A DNA stretch of 64,000 nt from JBBDJB01 sp040880125 (lineage in GTDB: Bacteria > Planctomycetota > Planctomycetia > Pirellulales > JBBDJB01): NCBI GenBank assembly GCA_040880125.1, contig JBBDJB010000003.1, positions 62,001 through 126,000 of the forward strand, read 5' to 3'. The notes below the pieces were generated by a model. That model ran no database searches, had not been told where the DNA came from, and saw only the letters and a program-made list of their open reading frames with translations. The position numbers and the translations under genes are program-made. Shown here one piece after another: positions 8,625-16,631 of the stretch (its first letter is position 1; each line of letters begins with the position of its first letter).

Positions 8625-9089
8625 ATGCGGCCAGCCACTCTCGGAGCGATCCTGCTAAGCAGTGCCTGCTGTTGGCTCGTACTGGAAGACGCCGCACGCG
8701 CCCAGCCAGCCGGTCGCGGTTTCGGCTCTCCCCATCACAACGCCCCTAAAGGCGGCCCGAAGAAAGCCGGCAAGCACGACTACGGGCAATTCGACCACGG
8801 CCGGAGATTTGATTTCCCCCGCAATCGTCCGGCGACCAGCGTCCGCTCGTTTTGGTTTCAGCGGCCGTACCCTTATCATCTGGACTACTACCGCCGCGAG
8901 TATGGCGGCTCGTACGATCCCTATTTTGGCAATCTCTACGGACCGCCGGCGGTGTATGCTCCCGTTTTTCCCTACCAGGGCAGCACTCCTCCGCCGGGCG
9001 CCTGGCCGTACGAGCAATCGGTGCCGGTGCCCCATTCCGCAGCGCCACTGGCTCAACCATACTCGTACGGCGGGGCATACTACTGGTAG
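8625..9089 (+). CDS. hypothetical secreted protein rich in Tyr, Pro and Gly
   Basis: The protein starts at ATG 8625, seven bases after GAGG, with a signal peptide (MRPATLGAILLSSACCWLVL, cleavage likely after ARA near residue 26). The mature part is rich in Tyr, Pro, Gly and Arg, including YPYHLDYYRREYGG and a PFY/PPPG-rich tail ending in GGAYYW. Such short Tyr/Pro-rich exported proteins are common in planctomycetes and have no assigned function. The frame is also open to an ATG at 8565, but that would place the signal sequence internally. No partner gene is evident. Confidence 0.7.
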   Translation: MRPATLGAILLSSACCWLVLEDAARAQPAGRGFGSPHHNAPKGGPKKAGKHDYGQFDHGRRFDFPRNRPATSVRSFWFQRPYPYHLDYYRREYGGSYDPYFGNLYGPPAVYAPVFPYQGSTPPPGAWPYEQSVPVPHSAAPLAQPYSYGGAYYW

Positions 9090-9142
9090 TCGTGTAGCCG
9101 CCCGCCGCGACGTGCCGCACATTGCAAAGGGAGGCATCCCTG

Positions 9143-9538
9143 ATGACGGAGCAGAAAAAGATCCTCTTCGTATGCGTCGAGAACTCCAACCGCAGCCAGA
9201 TGGCCCAGGGGTTCGCCAACATCCACGGGGGCGATAGGGTGCAGGCGCACAGCGCCGGCTCTCGGCCTTCCGGACGCGTCAATCCCAAAGCGGTCTCGGC
9301 GATGTCCGAGTTGGGGTACGACCTCACGCGGCACGCGTCGAAATCCGTCGATTCGCTTCCGCAGTGCGACTATGACGTCGTCGTCAGCATGGGGTGCGGC
9401 GACTCGTGCCCTAGCGTGCCTGCCCGGCGCCGCGAGGACTGGAACATCCCCGACCCGCGCGACATGTCGCCAGACGAGTTTCGCGAGGTTCGCGACCTGA
9501 TCGAGCGAAAGGTTCGTGAGCTAATCGAGTCGCTGTAA
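9143..9538 (+). CDS. arsenate reductase / low-molecular-weight protein-tyrosine-phosphatase family protein
   Basis: The CX5R phosphate-binding loop is at residues 11-17 (CVENSNRS). A second conserved Cys pair sits in MGCGDSCP near residue 81, and the general-acid Asp in IPDPRDMSPDEF, as in ArsC-type arsenate reductases of the LMW-phosphatase fold. The expected chemistry is reduction of arsenate to arsenite using a small-thiol or thioredoxin partner. ATG 9143 has AGGGAGG about 7 bases upstream, a strong ribosome site. There is no arsR, arsB or acr3 next to it, so an arsenic role is inferred from motifs only. Confidence 0.82.
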   Translation: MTEQKKILFVCVENSNRSQMAQGFANIHGGDRVQAHSAGSRPSGRVNPKAVSAMSELGYDLTRHASKSVDSLPQCDYDVVVSMGCGDSCPSVPARRREDWNIPDPRDMSPDEFREVRDLIERKVRELIESL

Positions 9539-9810
9539 GCGGCCGGCATTGGATGGAATTCTCGTGCCGGATCGCCGCGAAGGTCGTCTTGGCAAGGTGG
9601 TCTGCTTTTGATACCGTGTGCGGCCGATTCAACAGGACAGTTCGGCTCCATTGCTGGCAGCGCGAAACGCCCTGTTGAGTCGGTCCGGCCGGCACGAATG
9701 CCACCGGAAGTTGCCGGCATGACCCGCCGGCTCCGTTGCTAGGACAGCATCGATCCGCCTCGCTGGAAAGGCGGATGTCAACTCCAGGCCGACACGGAAG
9801 GAGGCCGCCC

Positions 9811-10332
9811 GTGAGCGTCGATCCTCAACAACAAGTCCAGGTGCACATCCGCTGGATGATCCGGCGCGACATGCCGGAAGTCCTCGACATCGAGCAGGAG
9901 AGCTTCGAGTTTCCCTGGACCGAAGAGGACTTCATCCGCTGCCTGCGGCAACGCAACTGCATCGGCATGGTCGCCGAATACGACGACCGCGTCGTCGGCT
10001 TCATGATCTATGAGCTGCACAAGTCGCGGCTGCACATCCTCAACTTCGCAGTCGCCGACGCCTTCCGCCACCGTGGCGTGGGAGGGCAGATGAATCACAA
10101 GCTTGTTTCCAAGCTCTCCACCGGCCGACGCGCGAAGGTGACGCTCGAAGTCCGCGAGACAAACCTCGCCGCGCAACTGTTCTTCCGCCAATGCGGCTAC
10201 CGTGCCGTCACCGTGCTGCGGGAGTACTACGACGACACGCCCGAGGATGCCTACCTGATGCAGTATCTGCACGACCCCAGCGAGTCGGAAATGATTCTGC
10301 CGATCAACCGCATCAGCCGCCTGGCGAGTTAA
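9811..10332 (+). CDS. rimI: GNAT N-acetyltransferase, RimI-like (ribosomal protein S18 alanine acetyltransferase)
   Basis: Predicted to acetylate the N-terminal Ala of ribosomal protein S18. The acetyl-CoA-binding motif A is FAVADAFRHRGVGGQM (Q/RXXGXG/A as RHRGVG) near residue 90, and the region EVRETNLAAQLFFRQCGYR matches the RimI-type block that follows. Also seen: an acidic FEFPWTEEDF N-terminal patch typical of RimI. I chose GTG 9811 because GGAGG lies 6 bases upstream (9800-9804); an in-frame ATG at 9778 would add an Arg/Pro-rich stretch. Substrate assignment comes from family similarity only. Confidence 0.85.
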   Translation: MSVDPQQQVQVHIRWMIRRDMPEVLDIEQESFEFPWTEEDFIRCLRQRNCIGMVAEYDDRVVGFMIYELHKSRLHILNFAVADAFRHRGVGGQMNHKLVSKLSTGRRAKVTLEVRETNLAAQLFFRQCGYRAVTVLREYYDDTPEDAYLMQYLHDPSESEMILPINRISRLAS

Positions 10333-10336
10333 CGCT

Positions 10337-10816
10337 TCACAACATAAACACGTGCAACTCCATCGAGGGCAACTCGATGGTGGCGATCGACCGCGGACTG
10401 GCGCGGTACACCGCCCCCGGATTGCATAGCAGCGTGTTGCCGATCTGCTTCCGCTCCGCCTCGTGGGTGTGCCCGAAGCAGACCAGGTCCCACTCGCCAC
10501 TTTCCGCCGTCTCGCGCAGCTTCTTGCTATAGTCGCCGTGCAAGACGGCGATCCGCTTGCCCTCGATCTCGAGCGATGCGAAGCGGCCGTGCAGGTGATG
10601 GCCCGGATGCACCATCGCCGGTCGCAGCTCCGCTTCGTCGTCGACGTTCCCCAGCACGAAGTCGGTCGGCCAGGCGGCGAGCATGTCGACGATCTGCGCC
10701 GTGCCGATGTCGCCGCAATGCAACAGCCGCTCGACATCCAGGCTTTTCAGTAGAGTCACCGCCTGCTGCGTCATCGCCACGTGGCCGTGGGTGTCGCTGA
10801 TGATGCCGATTCGCAT
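10337..10816 (-). CDS. YfcE/MJ0936-type metallophosphoesterase (phosphodiesterase)
   Basis: A small calcineurin-like phosphoesterase of 159 residues. Metal ligands are visible in order: DTH (residues 8-10), GD (CGDIG near 35), GNVDDE near 56, HGD near 94 and GHTH near 115, which is the complete motif set of the YfcE/MJ0936 family. Members hydrolyse phosphodiester substrates such as bis-pNPP in vitro; the natural substrate is unknown. It converges with the rimI-like gene, whose stop lies only 4 bases away. Confidence 0.9.
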   Translation of the reverse strand: MRIGIISDTHGHVAMTQQAVTLLKSLDVERLLHCGDIGTAQIVDMLAAWPTDFVLGNVDDEAELRPAMVHPGHHLHGRFASLEIEGKRIAVLHGDYSKKLRETAESGEWDLVCFGHTHEAERKQIGNTLLCNPGAVYRASPRSIATIELPSMELHVFML

Positions 10817-10879
10817 GGAGGACTTCCGCAGGTTTGCGTCATCACGGGCATGGCCGGGCGGCCGCGCTTCACGACTGTA

Positions 10880-12028
10880 TTAGGGGGCATTGTTGAGGAC
10901 CGCCTGCGTGTGGGCAACCCGCCGCCGGAGCCGGTCCTCGACCGCCGCCAGCGTCGTCCCTGCAGCGAACACGGTCATGATCGGGTGGTACTTGGCAATT
11001 TGCGTACCGGCGTGCGGCACATCCGCCGCCGGCGGCCACGAGCGTCGAGGCGGATTTGCCATCGCATAGCGCACCAACCACTCGGGAACCGTTGCCGAAT
11101 GGCTCGCGAAGACGATCGCCTTCCCCCATTTGCGTGATTCAGGCGTTGATCCTGGCATACTGGCTGGAGTTGGCAGTATCCCCTGGCAGCACGCCGCAAG
11201 ATGATGGGCGATCGCGGACACGGCCGTCGCCCGCTCGAGCACTTCCACCGAAGCCGTGTATCGCGGATTCACCTCGACGACCCAGACGTCGGACGGCGTA
11301 AGGACCAAATCGACCCCCACCAGCCCGACCAGTTCGAAGGCTTCGCTGAGGCAATCGCCCAAGCCATCGAGCCGCTGGCGGACTTGATTTTCAAGCGTCA
11401 GCGGCCCGAGCGAGCCGGCGTAGCGGAATCCGCCGGTGCCGCACCAGGCCGGGCCGATGAGCTGTTGCGTTACACCGAGCAGCCGCGCCCGGCCGCCCGC
11501 TGCGACATAGACCGCTGCCGCCGGAAGGCCGTCGATACGCGCTTGCCAGTAGCTGGGCTTGTCGGGCAGTGTTTGGCGACTTCCGTGCCAGGGCAGAACG
11601 CCAATACCTCCCGATCCGTGGCGAGGCTTTACCAGCCACGTGCCGTCGGTCGGCACGTCGTTCGGTGCAAGGCGAGACTCCGGATACCGGCACCCGGTCT
11701 GCCGCACCACTGCCGCCAGTTCGAATGGATCGCGCACCCGCCGTAGCGACTGGCCGGCGACGCCTAACAACGGTCGCTGTCGGGCCATCTGGTCGACCAG
11801 TTCCGGATGATTCTCCAATCCGCCGACGTACATCCAGGGGCCTGGCGGAGCGGCCGCCAGCGCGCTGACGAACTGGTGCGGATACCGGTCGATGCGCGTG
11901 GCCGGGCAACACGCCCGCAGGTCCACGTCGGCGAACAGATCGGCGGCCCAGGGCGACAGCCCGGCCCGTCTGGCGGACTGGGCTGCCGCCCGAGCGCTGG
12001 CGCCGATGATCGCGATCGAGGGATTCAT
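10880..12028 (-). CDS. ATP-grasp domain protein, possibly linked to H4MPT metabolism
   Basis: 382 residues. The N-terminal ~110 form a Rossmann-like part (IAIIGASARAAAQSARRAG). An ATP-grasp core follows: a lysine strand WLVKPRHGSGGIGV near residue 130, the glycine-rich loop, and the Mg-binding VVEVNPRYTASVEVL block near residue 250. ATP-grasp enzymes ligate a carboxylate to an amine or thiol through an acyl phosphate. Genes of this sort recur in the C1/H4MPT gene sets of methylotrophs and planctomycetes, and here it lies about 0.8 kb from fae and 1.4 kb from the H4MPT dehydrogenase, so a cofactor-biosynthesis role is a fair inference. The substrate is not known. Confidence 0.78.
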   Translation of the reverse strand: MNPSIAIIGASARAAAQSARRAGLSPWAADLFADVDLRACCPATRIDRYPHQFVSALAAAPPGPWMYVGGLENHPELVDQMARQRPLLGVAGQSLRRVRDPFELAAVVRQTGCRYPESRLAPNDVPTDGTWLVKPRHGSGGIGVLPWHGSRQTLPDKPSYWQARIDGLPAAAVYVAAGGRARLLGVTQQLIGPAWCGTGGFRYAGSLGPLTLENQVRQRLDGLGDCLSEAFELVGLVGVDLVLTPSDVWVVEVNPRYTASVEVLERATAVSAIAHHLAACCQGILPTPASMPGSTPESRKWGKAIVFASHSATVPEWLVRYAMANPPRRSWPPAADVPHAGTQIAKYHPIMTVFAAGTTLAAVEDRLRRRVAHTQAVLNNAP

Positions 12029-12084
12029 TCCGCCAAGCTAGGCTTGTGCCTGCGGCACTACAAGCGGGCGATCAACCTGCGGCC

Positions 12085-12507
12085 TTACTGCAAGAACTGC
12101 TGGCACCAGAAGATTGTGCCGTCGGGCGTCCGGTAGGCCGATACGCCGATCCGCGTGTAGCTGGCGTTGAGGATGTTCGCCCGATGGCCGGGTGAGCTCA
12201 TCCAACTGCTGACCGCCTCGGTGCTGCTGCGCTGGCCCATGGCGATGTTTTCCGCCACCGGGGCTGTCGTGTGTTGGAGCGCGCGGCTGCGGACCATCCA
12301 GGCGGTATGGTTGCGCGCGGACTGGACAAGGTTCTTGGTAATCTTCAGCGGCCGTAGGCCGTACCGCTCGCGCTGGGCGTTGGTCTTCGCCACGATGTTG
12401 ACTTCGATGGCGTGCAGCTCCAGGCCGCCGATTTCGGCGGCGTTTGCGCCGGTGGAAGCGATCAGCGAAGCAAAAAGTAACGTTGTGGCAATAAGCGCGC
12501 GGTGCAT
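12085..12507 (-). CDS. secreted CAP/SCP-domain protein
   Basis: The 140-residue protein starts at ATG 12507 directly after GAGGAGG. It has a signal peptide (residues 1-23, ending ANA-A). The CAP fold is visible: NAQRERYGLRPLK, then ARNHTAWM with the first His, AENIAMG and SSPGHRANIL, and ends with the FWCQQF block that closes the domain. CAP proteins are extracellular and of unclear function in bacteria; some bind lipids or glycans. Length and motif order are typical. It is divergent from fae with about 340 bases between starts. Confidence 0.88.
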   Translation of the reverse strand: MHRALIATTLLFASLIASTGANAAEIGGLELHAIEVNIVAKTNAQRERYGLRPLKITKNLVQSARNHTAWMVRSRALQHTTAPVAENIAMGQRSSTEAVSSWMSSPGHRANILNASYTRIGVSAYRTPDGTIFWCQQFLQ

Positions 12508-12850
12508 GAGAGGCCTCCTCGTGCTGGGGAAGTTCAGGACAACTGGAAAATGGGCCGGCAGGACGAATCGATTGGCCCGAAGAACGAAGGTGGGAAGCTT
12601 GGGTAGGGTTGTATTGCAGGACACCACGATACCGAAGCAGACAGCTCTGGCAAGGGTCGGGCATGATTTTCCTCTCCCACGACCGCTGGTGGTTGATTTC
12701 CGGGGGCAGTCTGATAAGTTCTCAGTGCTTACCAGGGGTGGCCGCAGAAAATAGGGCACCGGTCCTTTGGCGCTACCGGTATTGCCTTATCGCACGCTGG
12801 CCGAACGGTCAGTGCTCGAAGATTCACTATCAACAGGTCGGGAGAGAACG

Positions 12851-13348
12851 ATGTCGATGCATATCGGAGAAGCACTGTTCGGGGACGGCAATGAGATTGC
12901 ACACATTGACCTGTTGATCGGCGACAAGGACGGACCGGTTGGTGTGGCGTTTGCCAATGCCCTGGCGCGACAGAGCGAAGGGCATTCCAACTTGCTGGCC
13001 GTGCTGACACCGAACCTGGCGGTGAAGCCATCCACGGTGATGATCACGAAGGTGACGATCAAGGGCATGACACAGGCCGTGCAGATGTTCGGCCCGGCAC
13101 AGGCCGCCGTGGCCAAGGCCGTGGCCGATTCGGTCTCCGACGGTGTGATCGCGAAGGATCAAGCCGAGAGCCTGGTGATTGTCTGCGGCGTATTCATCCA
13201 CCCGGAGGCCAAGGACAACAAGAAGATCTACCAGTACAACTATCAGGCCACCAAGGATGCGATTAAAAGTGCGCTGACCGGCAAGCCGACCGCCGACGAG
13301 ATGCTCGCCGGCAAGGAAGAGGCGGCCCACCCGTTCCGCGGTTTCTAG
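12851..13348 (+). CDS. fae: formaldehyde-activating enzyme
   Basis: Condenses formaldehyde with tetrahydromethanopterin to methylene-H4MPT, the entry step of the archaeal-type C1 pathway. The 165-residue protein has the diagnostic N-terminus GEALFGDGNEIAHIDLLIG with the catalytic His at residue 18, then NLLAVLTPNLAVKPSTVMI, AVQMFGPAQAAV and a VCGVFIHPEAKD block, all in the family order. ATG 12851 has GGGAGAG upstream. A strong intrinsic terminator follows at 13371, so fae may be its own unit, while the dehydrogenase gene starts 116 bases later. Confidence 0.95.
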   Translation: MSMHIGEALFGDGNEIAHIDLLIGDKDGPVGVAFANALARQSEGHSNLLAVLTPNLAVKPSTVMITKVTIKGMTQAVQMFGPAQAAVAKAVADSVSDGVIAKDQAESLVIVCGVFIHPEAKDNKKIYQYNYQATKDAIKSALTGKPTADEMLAGKEEAAHPFRGF

Positions 13349-13370
13349 TCGGGTCGCACCGGGAAATACA

Positions 13371-13402
13371 AAAGCCTGACGGCGCGTGCCGCAGGCTTTT
13401 TT
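13371..13402 (+). terminator. Intrinsic terminator after fae
   Basis: AAAGCCTG (13371-13378) pairs with CAGGCTTT (13392-13399) and is followed by a T-run. It would end fae transcription before the dehydrogenase gene, unless read through. Confidence 0.85.
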
Positions 13403-13464
13403 CACGCCTGTAGGTATGTGAGTACTGTGCTGGCTGATTTCTTCGCCACGAGAATGCGCCGCCG

Positions 13465-14331
13465 ATGACCAAGCCGACGGTCCTACTGCAACTCGACACC
13501 GACGCGCAAGCCAGCGTGTTTGACAGCCTGGTCGCCATCGACTCGGGTGTTGATCACCTGCTGCGGCATCAGGGTGTGACGCCGGAGAGCGTGCGCGACC
13601 TGGTCTACGGCGCGATGTTCACCCGCGGCCCGGAGCACCTCAAGCGCACGGCGATCTTCGTGGGCGGATCGGATGCCGGTCTGGCGGAGAAGGTCGCGCA
13701 GCGGGCAAAAGAGTGCTACTTTGGCCCGGTTCGGGTGTCGATCCTGCTCGACCCCAACGGCGCCAACACGACGGCCGCCGCGGCCGTGCTGGCCGCAGAG
13801 AAGCATCTGCCGCTGGCCGGTTCCGAAGCGATCGTGCTGGCCGCCACCGGGCCCGTCGGTCGACGCGCCGTGCGCCTGCTCGCCCGTGCGGGTGCGATGG
13901 TGCGCGTCGCTTCGCGCCGCCTCGATCGCGCACAAGAGGTCTGTCAGGAGGTGGCCGAGTTAGTGGACGGGGCGAAACTGGCCCCGCATGACACCAGCAG
14001 CGACCAGGGGCTGCGGACCGCACTGGACGGGGCGCAACTGGTCATCGCCGCCGGACCGCCGGGCGTCGAACTGATCGGCACGCCCTTTGCGTCCAACGGG
14101 GGCACGGTGCGGGTAGCCATCGACCTGAACGCCGTTCCCCCTGCGGGGATTTCAGGCGTGGAATCGTCCGACCGTGCGGAGGAGCGCAACGGCGTGGTCT
14201 GTTACGGGGCCTTGGGCGTCGGCGGCACGAAAATGAAAATCCACAAGGCGGCGGTCGCGAAGCTGTTTACCACAAACGACTTGATCTTGGACGCGGAGGA
14301 GATCTTCCAGATCGGCCGCGAATTGAAGTAG
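13465..14331 (+). CDS. mtdB: NAD(P)-dependent methylene-H4MPT dehydrogenase (MtdB/MtdC family)
   Basis: Oxidises methylene-H4MPT to methenyl-H4MPT with NAD(P), the step after Fae. The N-terminal half carries HLLRHQGVTPESVRDLVYGAMFTRG, and the Rossmann motif is ATGPVGRRAVRLLARAGA near residue 125. The C-terminus has the conserved GALGVGGTKMKIHKAAVAKLF block of the family. Length (288 residues) is normal. Planctomycete members form a clade often called MtdC; I cannot separate MtdB from MtdC by eye, so the symbol is a family-level choice. It lies immediately downstream of fae, the classical partner. Confidence 0.9.
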   Translation: MTKPTVLLQLDTDAQASVFDSLVAIDSGVDHLLRHQGVTPESVRDLVYGAMFTRGPEHLKRTAIFVGGSDAGLAEKVAQRAKECYFGPVRVSILLDPNGANTTAAAAVLAAEKHLPLAGSEAIVLAATGPVGRRAVRLLARAGAMVRVASRRLDRAQEVCQEVAELVDGAKLAPHDTSSDQGLRTALDGAQLVIAAGPPGVELIGTPFASNGGTVRVAIDLNAVPPAGISGVESSDRAEERNGVVCYGALGVGGTKMKIHKAAVAKLFTTNDLILDAEEIFQIGRELK

Positions 14332-14585
14332 CACGTTTCAAGGGGGATTGGATGAACGAGTTTAAAGTGCCGCAGCGGTGCTTCATCCATCCAACCTGTG
14401 GGCGGTGGATGCAGCGGCCACGACCGCGGCGCCTCTCCCCAAGCCGCGGCGGGCGCAATTGTGCGCCGCCTATAGCGAAAGCCCTCGCAAGCGATAGAAC
14501 TCGCTAAGCCGCATCGGCGAAGTTTTGCGACGAGCACTTCGGTGTATCGCGTCCGACCGTTTGGCTACAGCATGAAGGCTTTACC

Positions 14586-15647
14586 GTGATGCCCTTTTCC
14601 AGTGCGCACTTTACGCGGGCGAACCGACTCGTGCGCCGTCTGCTGGTGGGCCGGCGAAGCTATCAGGACGTCGCGACGAAGCGCTGGGAGCTGTCTCCGG
14701 CCGAGGCGACGTCAACGCCGCCGGCGATCCACCTGGACGGCGAGCTGGATCGCGTTATCGAAGTCCAATCAGAAACCAGCTTCCTATTCGAAGCCGAGCG
14801 CCTGCAGGGCGGCGTGCGGCAACACTCCCCCACGGCCGTCTATCTTCTGGAGAAGACGTCGCTCGACGGAGGCGCCGTGTACAAGGGTGCCATGAAACAC
14901 CGCCTCTGCGAGGCTCGGCCGGTGCACGACGCCCCGACGAAGCTCGAATACTTCCCCGAGGCGACGATGACGACCACCTGGTGTTCCGCCCAATACTTCG
15001 GGCATTGGCTGGTCGACGAACAGTCGGCGGCCCTGGCGGCCCGGCAACTTGCGCCCGCGGTGACGGTCCGGCGGCCGATGACGCCGCATCAATCGCAGTA
15101 CAGCGAGGTCTTCGATCTCGCGTGCCGGCCCGTGTCGCGGGCGCGATTCGATCGGCTGCTGATCCTGGACGACGTCGGCCAAAACCGCTTCAAGCGCGAG
15201 CGCTACCAGTCAATGCGGCAGCGGGTCGCCTCACTGGGCACAAGCCCGCCGCCGCGTGGCGTGTGGTTCTGGCGCGGAACGACCGGTGCGCAGCGAGCCC
15301 CGCTCAACGAACCGCAGGTGGCCGATCTGCTTGCCCGTCGCGGCTTCGCAATCCTCGAAGCGGACAAAATGTCGGTCGACCAGATCGCCAAGGCGGCGGT
15401 CGGTGCCCGCATCGTCGCCGGGATCGAAGGCAGCCACTTGTTCCACGGCGTGTTCACCATCGCCGAAGGCGGCACCTTCCTGGTACTGCAACCGCCGCGG
15501 CGGTTCAACAACCTGATTAAGGACTACGCCGACTGCCTCGGCCTGCGATATGCATTGATGGTCGGAGACGACCACGGCGACGGTTACTCCTTCGATCTGG
15601 TGCGGCTCGCCCGAACGCTCGACCTCATCGAACCGCAGCTTTCGTAA
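14586..15647 (+). CDS. glycosyltransferase family 61-like protein
   Basis: 353 residues. The central-to-C-terminal half resembles the GT61/DUF563 fold: YFGHWLVDEQSAALAAR near residue 138, KRERYQSMRQRV near 205, FWRGTTGAQR near 225, and the late motif VAGIEGSHLFHGVF near residue 278, equivalent to the family's G-X-H-G-A block. These enzymes transfer a sugar to a glycan or protein acceptor; donor and acceptor are unknown. It is followed by a DUF488 gene whose ATG overlaps this stop by one base (TAATG), so the two are translationally coupled. Confidence 0.72.
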   Translation: MMPFSSAHFTRANRLVRRLLVGRRSYQDVATKRWELSPAEATSTPPAIHLDGELDRVIEVQSETSFLFEAERLQGGVRQHSPTAVYLLEKTSLDGGAVYKGAMKHRLCEARPVHDAPTKLEYFPEATMTTTWCSAQYFGHWLVDEQSAALAARQLAPAVTVRRPMTPHQSQYSEVFDLACRPVSRARFDRLLILDDVGQNRFKRERYQSMRQRVASLGTSPPPRGVWFWRGTTGAQRAPLNEPQVADLLARRGFAILEADKMSVDQIAKAAVGARIVAGIEGSHLFHGVFTIAEGGTFLVLQPPRRFNNLIKDYADCLGLRYALMVGDDHGDGYSFDLVRLARTLDLIEPQLS

Positions 15648-16183
15648 TGCCGCCAACCATCTGGACCGTCGGACATTCGAACCGCTCGGCCGAAGATTTT
15701 ATCGCCCTGCTCACGCCCGCCGGGATAGAACTGGTGGCTGACGTGCGGCGTTTCGCCGGCTCGCGTCGCCACCCGCATTTCGGCAGTGAGCAATTGCCGG
15801 CCGCGCTCGATCGGGTGGGCATAGCTTATCGCCACTTTCCCGAACTCGGCGGCCGTCGTACAGAACGGTTGCCCGATTCACCCAACACCGCCTGGCGGGT
15901 GGAATCGTTCAATGCCTATGCCGACCACATGCAGTCGCCGGAATTTCGCGGCGGTTTGGAAGCGCTGATGGAAGCAGCCGCAGCGTCTCGCACCGCCATC
16001 ATGTGTGCCGAAGCGCTCCCCTGGCGGTGCCATCGCCGCCTGATCGCCGACGCATTGATTGCCCGCGGCTGGCGCGTGGTGGATATCATGGGAACCAACC
16101 AGGAGAAGGATCGCTCGCTGACCGAATTCGCGAAGACGACTGACGACCACCAGGTGATCTATCCAGGCGAGACGTTGTTTTAG
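15647..16183 (+). CDS. DUF488 family protein
   Basis: The 178-residue protein has the DUF488 landmarks: WTVGHSNRSAEDFIALL at the start, LVADVRRFAGSRRHPHF, YRHFPELGGRR, and a Cys-containing MCAEALPWRCHRRLIAD block near residue 120 followed by IMG. The family is widespread and of unknown biochemical function. The Cys/His motif suggests metal or nucleophile chemistry. Start overlaps the upstream GT61-like gene stop by one base. Confidence 0.88.
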   Translation: MPPTIWTVGHSNRSAEDFIALLTPAGIELVADVRRFAGSRRHPHFGSEQLPAALDRVGIAYRHFPELGGRRTERLPDSPNTAWRVESFNAYADHMQSPEFRGGLEALMEAAAASRTAIMCAEALPWRCHRRLIADALIARGWRVVDIMGTNQEKDRSLTEFAKTTDDHQVIYPGETLF

Positions 16184-16631
16184 GAGCGCCTCGCAGAATT
16201 CCGGTATTTCCGAACCTGCAAACGGGGCAATTTCGGATAATTGCCCGCGGCGTTTTCCCATACCATCACTAAGGCGTTCCCCGGCCGCCACTTGCGTGTC
16301 GCGGAAGTGTCTCGCGTCGCAACGGTTTTTGATAAACCTTCGCCGCCTGGCACGGCACTCAGTAGCGACGGCGGCAGCGCGTTGGCCAGTCGCTTTGCCA
16401 GTCTGCCTACGGCCGCTCCCGCGGCTGTTGTACACTGCAGCAGCAACGCCAAAGTCCCGTAAACTACCGCGCATGCGGGTACTTTCTGCATCATCTCGGA
16501 CAAAGGCGACAGCGGATTCGGCGCGGAGAGCCTTGCGCAATATTGTCAGGAGCCGCCGATAGTCCGATACTAGAGAGAACCCCCCGCACTTCAAGGCCAG
16601 GATCCGGCCGTGCCGCAGATCCCCCCCACCC
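16184..16631. other. Intergenic stretch before the kinase gene, no gene supported
   Basis: A minus-strand frame (16180-16503) starts with a hydrophobic segment but has no family match and no good ribosome site, so I do not call it. I see no repeats or clear promoter. Confidence 0.5.

Noticed and set aside
16180..16503. Minus-strand frame with a hydrophobic start before the kinase gene
   Set aside because: No family, no ribosome site; kept only as a note.
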